A model generated the notes under the pieces. That model saw only the letters and a list, made by a program, of their open reading frames with translations, had not been told where the DNA came from and did no database searches. 64,000 bases of DNA from NCBI RefSeq assembly GCF_008329645.1, contig NZ_CP043474.1, positions 3,906,001 to 3,970,000 of the forward strand. The letters run 5' to 3'. Position numbers and translations under genes: made by a program. This DNA is from Mycolicibacterium grossiae (GTDB taxonomy: Bacteria; Actinomycetota; Actinomycetes; Mycobacteriales; Mycobacteriaceae). Shown piece after piece: positions 20,545 to 29,109 of the stretch; position 1 is the stretch's first letter, and each line of letters starts with the position of its first letter.

Positions 20545-22045
20545 CCCCACCGGATTCCTGAAGGTGCCGAAGATCGAGGCGTCCAAGCGCCCCGTCGACG
20601 AACGCGTCGGCGACTGGCGCGAGGTCTACGAGACCCAGGACCCGCACGAACGCGCGGGCGAGGTCTCGCAGCAGGCGCGCCGCTGCATGGACTGCGGCAT
20701 CCCGTTCTGCCATTCCGGCACGGCGGGTTGTCCGCTGGGCAACTTGATTCCGGAGTGGAACGACCTGGTGCGACGGGGTCGCTGGGACGCTGCGAGCGAC
20801 CGGTTGCACGCCACCAACAACTTCCCGGAGTTCACCGGCCGGTTGTGTCCGGCACCGTGCGAGGCGGCGTGCGTGCTGTCGATCTCCGAGGAGCAGACCG
20901 GCGGGTCGGTGACCATCAAGCGGATCGAGCAGACCATCGCCGACCAGGCGTGGCTCGACGGCATCGTGGAACCGCAGCCCGCGGCGATCGCCACCGGCAA
21001 GAGCGTCGCCGTCGTCGGTTCCGGACCGGCGGGACTCGCGGCGGCGCAACAGCTCACGCGCGCCGGGCATCACGTGACGGTCTACGAGCGGGACAACCGG
21101 CCGGGCGGGCTGCTGCGCTACGGCATCCCGGAGTACAAGCTGGAGAAGCGGGTGCTCAATCAGCGGCTGGCGCAGATGCGCGCCGAGGGCACGCGGTTCG
21201 TCACCGACTGCGAGGTGGGCGTCGACCTGACCGTCGAGGCGCTGCGGGCGCAGCACGACGCCGTCGTGCTCGCCGTCGGCGCGCTGCGCGGTCGCGACAA
21301 CCTGGTGGAGGGCCGCGACCTCGGCGGCGTGCACCTGGCCATGGAGTACCTGGTGCCGGCCAACCGCGAGTGCGAGGGCGACGGAACGTCGCCGATCTCG
21401 GCGCGCGACGGGCACGTCGTCATCATCGGCGGCGGCGACACCGGCGCGGACTGCCTCGGCACGGCACACCGGCAGGGCGCGACCTCGGTCACGCAGCTCG
21501 ACTACAACCCCGAGCCGCCGGAGATCCGCGACGACTCGCGCACGCCGTGGCCGACCTGGCCGCTGGTGTTGCGGACGCGGCTGTCGCCGGCGCACGCCGA
21601 GGGCGGGGCGCGCCGCTACGAGGTGGCGGTGCAGCGCTTCCTGGGTGATGAGCAGGGGCACGTCCGGGCGCTGGAGGTCGCGGAGGTGAAGGTCGAGCGC
21701 GACGCCTCGGGGCGCCGCCAGATCACCCCGGTCGGGGAGAGCTTCGAGGTGCCGTGCGACCTGGCGCTGCTGGCGATCGGCTTCGAGGGCGTCGACCACA
21801 TGGCGCTGCTCGACGGGCTCGGGCTGCAGCTCAACGGGCGCGGGGCGCTGCCGTGCGGCTCCGACTGGCAGACCGACGCCCCCGGGGTCTTCGTGTGCGG
21901 CGACGCCCACCGGGGCGCCTCGCTGGTCGTGTGGGCGATCGCGGAGGGCCGCAGCGCGGCGCACGCCGTCGACGCGTACCTGATGGGCGAGTCGGACCTA
22001 CCGGCGCCGGTGGTGCCGGGCGCGTTGCCGCTGGCCGTGGTCTGA
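20537..22045 (+). CDS. gltD: Glutamate synthase small subunit
   Basis: A 502-residue flavoprotein that passes electrons from NADPH through FAD and 4Fe-4S clusters to GltB. The N-terminal cysteines C-M-D-C-G-I-P-F-C and C-P-L-G-N, and C-P-A-P-C-E-A-A-C, supply cluster ligands. FAD and NADPH nucleotide-binding motifs are [12 protein letters not shown] and [16 protein letters not shown] 20537 gives M-A-D-P-T-G-F-L, like other mycobacterial GltD proteins, and overlaps the gltB stop. Compared with M. tuberculosis the loop after C-H has a few extra residues (S-G-T-A-G). Confidence 0.95.
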   Translation: MADPTGFLKVPKIEASKRPVDERVGDWREVYETQDPHERAGEVSQQARRCMDCGIPFCHSGTAGCPLGNLIPEWNDLVRRGRWDAASDRLHATNNFPEFTGRLCPAPCEAACVLSISEEQTGGSVTIKRIEQTIADQAWLDGIVEPQPAAIATGKSVAVVGSGPAGLAAAQQLTRAGHHVTVYERDNRPGGLLRYGIPEYKLEKRVLNQRLAQMRAEGTRFVTDCEVGVDLTVEALRAQHDAVVLAVGALRGRDNLVEGRDLGGVHLAMEYLVPANRECEGDGTSPISARDGHVVIIGGGDTGADCLGTAHRQGATSVTQLDYNPEPPEIRDDSRTPWPTWPLVLRTRLSPAHAEGGARRYEVAVQRFLGDEQGHVRALEVAEVKVERDASGRRQITPVGESFEVPCDLALLAIGFEGVDHMALLDGLGLQLNGRGALPCGSDWQTDAPGVFVCGDAHRGASLVVWAIAEGRSAAHAVDAYLMGESDLPAPVVPGALPLAVV

Positions 22046-22104
22046 GAGTGCTGTGAAGCAGGTGTCCGATGCCCGCTGAATCGTCATCTGAATCGATCAA
22101 CGAC

Positions 22105-22110
22105 TATGCT
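22105..22110 (+). promoter_or_regulatory. Candidate leaderless -10 (TATGCT) of pyk
   Basis: TATGCT ends 8 nt before the pyk GTG at 22119 and there is no Shine-Dalgarno sequence, so the transcript may begin at the start codon. A TCGTCA 18 nt upstream (22081-22086) is a weak -35 candidate. Confidence 0.5.
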
Positions 22111-22118
22111 CAGCAGAC

Positions 22119-23540
22119 GTGACTAGACGCGGAAAGATCGTCTGTACCCTCGGCCCTGCGACCGGCACCGACGAGATGGTGAAGTCCCTCGTCGAGGCGG
22201 GCATGGACGTCGCCCGGCTCAACTTCAGCCACGGTGACTACTCCGACCACGAAGCCAATTACCGGCGGGTCCGCTCGGCGTCCGACGCCACCGGACGGGC
22301 CGTCGGCGTCCTCGCCGACCTGCAGGGGCCGAAGATCCGGCTCGGTCGCTTCGCCACCGGCGCCACGCTGTGGCAGGCCGGGGAGACGGTGCGCATCACC
22401 GTCGAGGACTTCATGGGAACGCACGACCGCGTCTCCACCACCTACAAGCAGCTGGCCAACGACGCGTCACCCGGGGACAAGCTGCTCATCGACGACGGCA
22501 ACGTCGGCGTCGTGGTCGAGCACGTCGACGGCAACGACGTGGTCTGCACCGTCACCGAGGGCGGTCGGGTCAGCAACAACAAGGGCCTGTCACTGCCCGG
22601 CATGAACGTCTCGGTTCCGGCGCTGTCCGAGAAGGACATCGACGACCTCGAATTCGCGCTGCGCCTGGGCGTCGACCTCGTCGCGCTGTCGTTCGTCCGC
22701 TCGCCTGCCGACATCGAACTGGTGCACGAGGTGATGGACCGCGTCGGCCGCCGCGTCCCGGTCATCGCCAAGCTCGAGAAGCCCGAGGCGATCGCCAACC
22801 TCGAAGCCGTGGTCCTCGCGTTTGACGCGATCATGGTGGCGCGCGGCGACCTGGGCGTCGAACTGCCGCTCGAGGAGGTGCCGCTGGTGCAGAAGCGGGC
22901 CATCCAGATGGCGCGCGAGAACGCCAAGCCGGTGATCGTCGCGACGCAGATGCTCGAGTCGATGATCGAGCACTCCCGGCCGACCCGCGCCGAGGCGTCC
23001 GACGTCGCCAACGCCGTCCTCGACGGCGCCGACGCGGTGATGCTCTCCGGTGAGACCTCGGTCGGCAAGTATCCGCTGGAAGCGGTCCGCACCATGGCCC
23101 GCATCGTCAGCGCGGTCGAGGAGAACTCGACCGCCGCGCCGCCGCTGACGCACGTACCCCGCACCAAGCGCGGCGTCATCTCGTACGCCGCCCGCGACAT
23201 CGGCGAGCGGCTCGACGCCAAGGCGCTCGTCGCGTTCACCCAGTCCGGCGACACCGTGAAGCGCCTCGCCCGGCTCCACACGCCGCTGCCGCTGCTGGCG
23301 TTCACGCCGCTGCCCGAGGTGCGCAGCCAGCTGGCACTGACCTGGGGCACCGAGACGTTCATCGTCCCGCACATGCAGACCACCGACGGCATGATCCGCC
23401 AGGTCGACGAGTCACTGCTGTCGCTCGGCCGGTACAAGCGCGGCGACCTGGTGGTCATCGTCGCGGGCGCGCCTCCGGGCACAGTAGGCTCGACCAACCT
23501 GATCCACGTGCACCGGATCGGGGAGGACGACCACGCCTGA
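22119..23540 (+). CDS. pyk: Pyruvate kinase
   Basis: This 473-residue glycolytic enzyme converts PEP and ADP to pyruvate and ATP. Signature segments are K-I-V-C-T-L-G-P-A-T, L-N-F-S-H-G-D, the active-site V-I-A-K-L-E-K-P-E-A, M-V-A-R-G-D-L-G-V-E and A-D-A-V-M-L-S-G-E-T-S-V-G-K-Y-P. The C-terminal allosteric domain is present, ending at full length. The GTG start at 22119 is supported by the upstream -10-like hexamer. It is followed 19 bp later by tesB, in the conserved pyk-tesB order. Confidence 0.96.
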   Translation: MTRRGKIVCTLGPATGTDEMVKSLVEAGMDVARLNFSHGDYSDHEANYRRVRSASDATGRAVGVLADLQGPKIRLGRFATGATLWQAGETVRITVEDFMGTHDRVSTTYKQLANDASPGDKLLIDDGNVGVVVEHVDGNDVVCTVTEGGRVSNNKGLSLPGMNVSVPALSEKDIDDLEFALRLGVDLVALSFVRSPADIELVHEVMDRVGRRVPVIAKLEKPEAIANLEAVVLAFDAIMVARGDLGVELPLEEVPLVQKRAIQMARENAKPVIVATQMLESMIEHSRPTRAEASDVANAVLDGADAVMLSGETSVGKYPLEAVRTMARIVSAVEENSTAAPPLTHVPRTKRGVISYAARDIGERLDAKALVAFTQSGDTVKRLARLHTPLPLLAFTPLPEVRSQLALTWGTETFIVPHMQTTDGMIRQVDESLLSLGRYKRGDLVVIVAGAPPGTVGSTNLIHVHRIGEDDHA

Positions 23541-23559
23541 CGGCGGAACGGAGGCCCGG

Positions 23560-24432
23560 GTGTCGCCGGACGCGACTCGCGACTTCCACGAGCTACTGGC
23601 GGTCCTCGATCTCCGTCCCACGGGCCCGGACGCCTTCGTCGGCGCGCACCCCAGCAAGAACCCGGTGCGGACGTTCGGCGGCCAGATGATGGCGCAGGCC
23701 TTCGTCGCGGCCAGCCGGACGCTTCGGCACCCGTTGCCGCCGAACGCGCTCTCGGCGCACTTCATCGCGGGCGGCGATCCGGGACGCGACCTCGAGTTCA
23801 CGGTCGTCCGGCTGCGCGACGAGCGCCGGATCGCCAATCGCCGGATCGACGTGACCCAGGACGGGCAGCTGCTGGTGTCGGCGTTCGCGTCGTTCCTCGC
23901 CGGCGGGCAGAGTCTCGAGCACGGTGTGCCCGCGCCCGAAGTGGCGGCGCCGCACGACCTTCCGACGATCGACGAGTTGCTCACCGGATTCGAGGAGACG
24001 GTGCCGCTGTTCGTGGCGGCGCTCAAGCCGATCGAATGGCGCTACACCAACGACCCGTCGTGGGTGATGCGCGGCAAGGGCGGCCGGCTCGAGCACAACC
24101 GGGTGTGGATGACGGCGCGCGGCACCATGCCCGACGATCCGGTGCTGCACGCCGCGGCGCTGGTGTACTCGTCGGACACCACCGTCCTCGACTCGATCAT
24201 CACCACGCACGGACTGTCGTGGGGTTTCGACCGGATCTTCGCGGTGACGATCAACCATTCGGTGTGGTTCCACCGGCCGATCCACTTCGACGACTGGGTG
24301 CTGTATTCGACGACGTCCCCAGTGGCGGCGGACTCGCGGGGGCTCGGCACCGGACACTTCTTCGACGAGTCGGGCCGGATGCTCGCGACCGTCGTGCAGG
24401 AGGGCATCGTCAAGCACTTCCCGGCGCGCTGA
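23560..24432 (+). CDS. tesB: Acyl-CoA thioesterase II
   Basis: A 290-residue double-hotdog thioesterase hydrolysing medium/long acyl-CoAs in the cytoplasm. V-R-T-F-G-G-Q-M-M-A-Q-A-F in the first hotdog and the second-domain segments S-D-T-T-V-L-D-S and H-S-V-W-F-H-R-P-I-H-F-D-D-W are characteristic of the TesB family. Catalysis in this family uses an Asp, a Thr/Gln and the S-D-T triad, which can be seen. The GTG is preceded by GGAGG. It converges on the DUF4190 gene with 14 bp between stops. Confidence 0.93.
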   Translation: MSPDATRDFHELLAVLDLRPTGPDAFVGAHPSKNPVRTFGGQMMAQAFVAASRTLRHPLPPNALSAHFIAGGDPGRDLEFTVVRLRDERRIANRRIDVTQDGQLLVSAFASFLAGGQSLEHGVPAPEVAAPHDLPTIDELLTGFEETVPLFVAALKPIEWRYTNDPSWVMRGKGGRLEHNRVWMTARGTMPDDPVLHAAALVYSSDTTVLDSIITTHGLSWGFDRIFAVTINHSVWFHRPIHFDDWVLYSTTSPVAADSRGLGTGHFFDESGRMLATVVQEGIVKHFPAR

Positions 24433-24446
24433 GTCCCGCCTTGGCG

Positions 24447-24911
24447 CTACGGCGTCGGTGACGGGCGCAACGTCGCGTCGACGCGGTCGGTGAGCTGGTC
24501 GATGCACCCGTCGAGCGCCTGCTGGTCGGTGCCCGCGCGCGACACGCACTCCAGGTAGTCGTCGCCGCCCACCGCATCGAAGACGCCCGCCCACACGGCG
24601 ATGAAGGCCAGGGACAGCACGATGGCCAGCGCGCCGAGCACCGCGCCCGCCACCGCGACGCCGCCGTTGGTCGCCTCACCTCGTCGCGCCCGGCCCCGCC
24701 CGATCAGACCCAGGACGACGGCGGCCACGCCGAGCAGCACGCCGCCGGCGATCGACCAGAAGGCGAGCAGACCGGCGATGCCAAGGATCAACGCCGTCAG
24801 GCCCAGACCGTTGCGCGGTCTCGGCGGCGGACCGTACGGGTACGGGCCCGCCGGGTAACCCGAGTAGGGGTCCTGCGGCGGTGGGGGATATCCGCCCGGA
24901 TAGCCGGTCAT
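24447..24911 (-). CDS. DUF4190 membrane protein coupled to cydC
   Basis: This 154-residue protein has a Pro/Tyr/Gly-rich N terminus (residues 1-38), two or three hydrophobic segments (L-I-L-G-I-A-G-L-L-A-F and G-A-V-L-G-A-L-A-I-V-L-S-L-A) and a short soluble C-terminal region with two cysteines (Y-L-E-C-V and D-G-C-I-D-Q-L-T) that could form an extracytoplasmic disulfide. The arrangement matches DUF4190-type actinobacterial membrane proteins. The ATG at 24911 overlaps the cydC stop by 4 bp, making it the fifth gene of the cytochrome bd operon. Its function is unknown. A longer frame to 25217 lies inside cydC and is rejected. Confidence 0.8.
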   Translation of the reverse strand: MTGYPGGYPPPPQDPYSGYPAGPYPYGPPPRPRNGLGLTALILGIAGLLAFWSIAGGVLLGVAAVVLGLIGRGRARRGEATNGGVAVAGAVLGALAIVLSLAFIAVWAGVFDAVGGDDYLECVSRAGTDQQALDGCIDQLTDRVDATLRPSPTP

Positions 24912-26434
24912 CGGAGCCGAGCGTACTCGTCGGCGCCGACCGTCACGACGGGGCAGTCGACGCCCGGCGGGAGGTGATGGGTGGCCACCACGACTGCGCG
25001 GTCGGCGGCGAAGAGACCGCCCGGCCGCAGCAGTTCGCGGAGCACCCGGTCGGCGTCGTCGGCGGCGAGGTGCTCGGTCGGTTCGTCGAGTAGGACCACC
25101 GGGAACGTCGAAACCACGGCCCGGGCGAGCAGCAGCCGGCGGCGCTGACCACCCGATACGGCCTCGGCGCCACCGGTGAGCACGGTGTCGAGACCGTCGG
25201 GCAGGTCGGCCAGCCAATCAGCCAGACCGACCGCCGCGAGCGCGGCGACCGCCTCGGCGTCGGTGACGTCGCCGCGCGCCACCTTGAGGTTGTCCCGCAC
25301 CGTTGTCGCGAACAGGTGCGCGTCCTCGCCGAAGAACCCCGCCGCCGCAGCGTGCTCCGCGGCGATCGCGAGCAGTGTCGTGGTCTTGCCCGCCCCGCTC
25401 GGACCGACGATCACCAGCCGCTCACCCGCCCGCACCGTCGGGACGGCCACCGCCGGCCGGTTGCGGCCGCCGGGATCGGCGGTCACCTCGTCGAGCTGGC
25501 GCAGCGCGATGCGGGCACGCATCAGGTGCACCCCGGCGGCGGGCAGGGCGGTGGTCGCCTCGAAGGACGACAGCGGCAGCAGCATCAGGATGGCGGCCGT
25601 CGTCGGCGCCACCGAGGCGCCGAGCGCGATGGCGGAGTACACCGCGGCGAGGACGCCCGCGCCGAGCGCCAGCGTCGGGACGGCGGAGGCCACCGCGGTC
25701 AGCCGGGCGGCACGGTCCGCCGCGGCGCCCCACGCGCGCTGCCGTCGGTCGGCGTCGACCACCACGGCATCGAGGCGCCCGGCGACCCGCAGTTCGGGCG
25801 CGTGCTCGAGCGCCAGCAGCGTTGCGGCGTCGCGCGCGGCGCGGTGGGCGACGGCGACGCGCTCCTCGGCGGCCGCGGCGCGGGCGGTGAGCCACGGCGC
25901 GAGGACACCGGCGACGAGCAGCCCGGCGGCCAGCACCGCGCCCGCGGCCGGTGCGATCACCGCGACGGCGACGACCGCGGCCACGCCGAGGACACTGGCG
26001 ACGGCGATCGGCAGCACCGCGCGGACCAGGACGTCGGCCAGGTCGTCCACGGTGGCTCCGAGGCGCGCCGTCAGATCGCCGCTGCGCCAGCGCAGCACCG
26101 CGTCCGGATGCGCGCCCGCGAGCCGTCGGTACAACGTGACGCGGGCCTGCCCCGCGGCGCGCAGCGCGACGTCGTGGGTGGCGAGGCGCTCGCAGTAGCC
26201 GAGGACGCCGCGGGCGATGCCGAGTGCCCGCACCGCGACGACCGCCACGGTCAGGTCCAGGATCGGCGGCATCTGCCAGGCCCGGGCGATGAGCCAGGCG
26301 GCCACGCCCGCCAGGGCCAGCGCGCTGCCGAGCGACACCACGCCGAGGCCGATCGCCGCCAACAGTCGCGGTGCCCGCGGTCGGAGCAGTGCCACGGCGG
26401 CGGCGACGTCGTCAGTGAGCGACGAGGTGGGCAC
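24908..26434 (-). CDS. cydC: Glutathione/cysteine-type ABC exporter subunit CydC
   Basis: A 508-residue half-transporter with an N-terminal membrane domain (about residues 15-300) and a C-terminal ATPase. Walker A is G-P-S-G-A-G-K-T-T, the signature is V-S-G-G-Q-R-R-R and Walker B is V-V-L-L-D-E-P-T-E-H-L. With CydD it forms the heterodimeric exporter needed for assembly of cytochrome bd, in other bacteria shown to affect periplasmic thiol and haem status. GTG 26434 gives V-P-T-S-S-L-T-D-D-V and overlaps the cydD end by 23 bp. The frame upstream of that lies inside cydD. M. tuberculosis has the same cydABDC order. Confidence 0.9.
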   Translation of the reverse strand: MPTSSLTDDVAAAVALLRPRAPRLLAAIGLGVVSLGSALALAGVAAWLIARAWQMPPILDLTVAVVAVRALGIARGVLGYCERLATHDVALRAAGQARVTLYRRLAGAHPDAVLRWRSGDLTARLGATVDDLADVLVRAVLPIAVASVLGVAAVVAVAVIAPAAGAVLAAGLLVAGVLAPWLTARAAAAEERVAVAHRAARDAATLLALEHAPELRVAGRLDAVVVDADRRQRAWGAAADRAARLTAVASAVPTLALGAGVLAAVYSAIALGASVAPTTAAILMLLPLSSFEATTALPAAGVHLMRARIALRQLDEVTADPGGRNRPAVAVPTVRAGERLVIVGPSGAGKTTTLLAIAAEHAAAAGFFGEDAHLFATTVRDNLKVARGDVTDAEAVAALAAVGLADWLADLPDGLDTVLTGGAEAVSGGQRRRLLLARAVVSTFPVVLLDEPTEHLAADDADRVLRELLRPGGLFAADRAVVVATHHLPPGVDCPVVTVGADEYARLR

Positions 26435-28043
26435 CTCGCACCTCCACGATCCGGTCGGCGACGGCGAGGACCTCCGGGCGGTGCCCGACCACGACGACGG
26501 TGTCACCCGCGCGGGCCCGCGCCACCAGGGCGCGCAGCACGCGCGCCTCGGACTCGGCGTCGAGGTGCGCGGTCGGCTCGTCGAGCAGCAGCACCGGCGC
26601 CGACGAGCCCAGCGTGCGGGCCAGGCCCAGGCGCTGACGCTGTCCGAGGGACATCCCGACGCCGCCGCTGCCGAGCTCGGTGTCCCACCCGCGGGGCAGT
26701 GATCGCACGACGTCGTCGAAACCCGCAGCCCGACAGGCCGTCTCGACGTCCTCGACGGCGCCGAGCAGGTGCAGGTTGTGGCGCACGGTGCCGGGCACCA
26801 GCATCGGACGCTGCGGCAACCACGCCACCTGGGCGAACCAGGCGTCGGCGGCGAGGTCCGCGACGTCGACGCCGGCCACCGACACGCGGCCGGCGGTCGG
26901 CGGTGTCAGCCCCAGGATGGCCTGCAGCACCGTGCTCTTGCCCGCGCCGTTGGGTCCGGTCAGCACCGTCACGGCCCCGGGCGCGAGCACCGCGGTCAGG
27001 TCGTGCGGTGCGTCGCCGTCGCGTCCGGACACGCCGAGCCCCGCCAGGCGGATCTCGGCGCCGCGCGCGGTGACGCGGCGGGACCCTCGCGGTGGCTTCG
27101 GGAGCGCGTCGAGCAGATCCGACGCGTCGGTGGCGGCGGTCTTGCCGTCCTGGGCGGCGTGGAACTCGGCGCCGACGCGTCGCAGCGGCCAGAACACCTC
27201 CGGGGCCAGCAGCAGAGCGGTGAGCGCGTCGGCCAGTGCGATGTCGCCGAACACCAGGCGCAGCCCGACGCTCACCGCGACGAGCGCGACGCCGAGCGTG
27301 GCGAGCAACTCCAGCACGAACGACGACAGGAACGCGATGCGTAGTGTCGCCATGGCCGAATGACGCTGTGCCGCAGCGACGTCCGCGATCCGCGGGGCGG
27401 CGCCGTCCGCGCGACCGAGGGCGCGCAGCGTCGGCAGGCCGGCGGCCAGGTCCAGCAACCGCGCCTGCAGTGTGCCCAGGGCGGTGAGCGCCGCGGCGGA
27501 GCGGTCGCGGGTGACCAGGCCGATGAGCACCATGAACAGCGGCACCAGGGGGAGGGCGATCACGACGATCACGGCGGCCTGCACGTCGTGCACCGCCATG
27601 GCGACCACCGCGCCGGGTGTCACGACGGCGGCCAGGACGACCGCGGGCAGGAACCGGACCAGGTAGGGCCGCAGGCCGTCCAGTCCTCGGGTGAGCAGCA
27701 CGGCGGCGCGGTCCCGTGTGGCCTGCAGGTCGCGCGGTGGCAGCGCCGTCACCCCCTGCAGCAGGGTGCGGCCGGTCTCGGCGATCACCGCGGTGGCACC
27801 GTGCTGGCCGAGTCGGGTCTGCGCCCACTGCGCCGCGGCACGGACCGACCACAGGGCCGCCAGCACCGCCAGTGCCGGTGTCCAGTGGTCGACCGTGCGG
27901 GTGTCCGGGTCGGTGATGACGCCGGCGACGACGTGCGCGAGCACGATGGCCACCGCGATGGCCGTTGCGGCGATCACGACGCCCAGCACCACGGAGACGG
28001 CGACGTAACGGCGCATCGCCGCCGACCGGCGCAGCGCGTTCAC
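26412..28043 (-). CDS. cydD: ABC exporter subunit CydD
   Basis: A 543-residue half-transporter: membrane domain to about residue 310, then an ATPase with Walker [10 protein letters not shown] and Walker B V-L-L-L-D-E-P-T-A-H-L-D. The signature loop reads M-S-L-G-Q-R-Q-R, a variant of LSGGQ (Leu in place of the first Gly), so one of the two composite ATP sites of the CydDC heterodimer may be less active. GTG 28043 overlaps the cydB stop (GTGA). The frame open to 28907 would run through cydB. Confidence 0.92.
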   Translation of the reverse strand: MNALRRSAAMRRYVAVSVVLGVVIAATAIAVAIVLAHVVAGVITDPDTRTVDHWTPALAVLAALWSVRAAAQWAQTRLGQHGATAVIAETGRTLLQGVTALPPRDLQATRDRAAVLLTRGLDGLRPYLVRFLPAVVLAAVVTPGAVVAMAVHDVQAAVIVVIALPLVPLFMVLIGLVTRDRSAAALTALGTLQARLLDLAAGLPTLRALGRADGAAPRIADVAAAQRHSAMATLRIAFLSSFVLELLATLGVALVAVSVGLRLVFGDIALADALTALLLAPEVFWPLRRVGAEFHAAQDGKTAATDASDLLDALPKPPRGSRRVTARGAEIRLAGLGVSGRDGDAPHDLTAVLAPGAVTVLTGPNGAGKSTVLQAILGLTPPTAGRVSVAGVDVADLAADAWFAQVAWLPQRPMLVPGTVRHNLHLLGAVEDVETACRAAGFDDVVRSLPRGWDTELGSGGVGMSLGQRQRLGLARTLGSSAPVLLLDEPTAHLDAESEARVLRALVARARAGDTVVVVGHRPEVLAVADRIVEVRGAHLVAH

Positions 28044-29095
28044 GGTGCCGCCGGGTCCGGCGCCCGGCGGGGAAGCCCGATCGGGTCGGGGATGCGCTCG
28101 GCCGAGATGCGTTGCCGGAACACCCAATAGGTCCAACCCTGGTAGACGATCACCAGGGGCGTCACGATCGCCGCGGCCCACGACATGATCGTCAGCGTGT
28201 AGGGAGACGACGACGCGTTGGCCACGGTCAGACTCCAGGCCGAGTCCAGGCTGGACGGGATGACGTTCGGGTAGAGGGACCCGAAGAGCAGCACGACCAC
28301 GGCCGTGACCACCGCCGTGGTGCACGCGAACGCCCAGCCGTCCCCACCACGGCTCCATGCCAGCAGCACCGCGGACAGTTGGGCGATCACGGCGACGCCG
28401 AGCACCAGCCACGTCCAGTCCTTGCCGTGGGCCAGCTGGGTCCACAGTCCGAAGCTTGCGACGGCGGCCGTCACCGGGATGCCGAGCAGCGCCGCGAAGC
28501 GCGTCGCCTCGCTGCGCACGGTGCCCTCGGTCTTGAGCCGGACGAACACCGCGCCGTGGAAGGCGAACAGCCCGGCGGTCGTCGCGCCGCCGAGAACGGT
28601 GTACGGGTTGATCAGGTCGCCGAGGCCGAGATGGATCTGGGCGTCTGCGTCGACGGGCAGCCCGCGCAGCAGCGCGGCGAAGGCGACGCCCCAGAGCACC
28701 GCAGGCAGCCACGACCCGGTGGCGATCGCGGCGTCGGCCCAGCGCCGCCACTGCGGGTCGTCGACCTTGCCGCGCCACTCGATGGCGCAGATGCGCACGA
28801 TCATCCCGAACAGGATGGCGAGCAGCGGCAGATAGAGCCCGGAGAACAGCGTGGCGTACATGGCGGGGAACGCCGCGAACATCGCCCCACCCGCGGTGAT
28901 CAGCCACACCTCGTTACCGTCCCAGACGGGGCCGATGGTGTTCAGCACGGCACGTTGGTGACGTTCGCGATCCGCGCCGGCCGTGCGGCCGAAGAAGCGC
29001 ATGAGCATGCCGACGCCGAAGTCGAAGCCCTCCAGGACGAAGAAGCCACCGAACAGCACGGCGAGGACGAGGAACCAGAAGTCGGACAGTGCCAT
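28040..29095 (-). CDS. cydB: Cytochrome bd oxidase subunit II
   Basis: This 351-residue integral membrane protein has about eight or nine helices. The family opening F-W-F-L-V-L-A-V-L-F-G-G-F-F-V-L-E-G-F-D-F-G-V-G, here in parts, and G-P-V-W-D-G-N-E-V-W-L are hallmarks of CydB. It stabilises the haem-bearing CydA in the quinol oxidase that reduces oxygen to water at low oxygen or when the cytochrome bcc-aa3 route is blocked. ATG 29095 lies 14 bp after the cydA stop. It overlaps cydD by 4 bp. Confidence 0.95.
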   Translation of the reverse strand: MALSDFWFLVLAVLFGGFFVLEGFDFGVGMLMRFFGRTAGADRERHQRAVLNTIGPVWDGNEVWLITAGGAMFAAFPAMYATLFSGLYLPLLAILFGMIVRICAIEWRGKVDDPQWRRWADAAIATGSWLPAVLWGVAFAALLRGLPVDADAQIHLGLGDLINPYTVLGGATTAGLFAFHGAVFVRLKTEGTVRSEATRFAALLGIPVTAAVASFGLWTQLAHGKDWTWLVLGVAVIAQLSAVLLAWSRGGDGWAFACTTAVVTAVVVLLFGSLYPNVIPSSLDSAWSLTVANASSSPYTLTIMSWAAAIVTPLVIVYQGWTYWVFRQRISAERIPDPIGLPRRAPDPAAP

Positions 29096-29109
29096 GACCC
29101 CTCCCGGGT

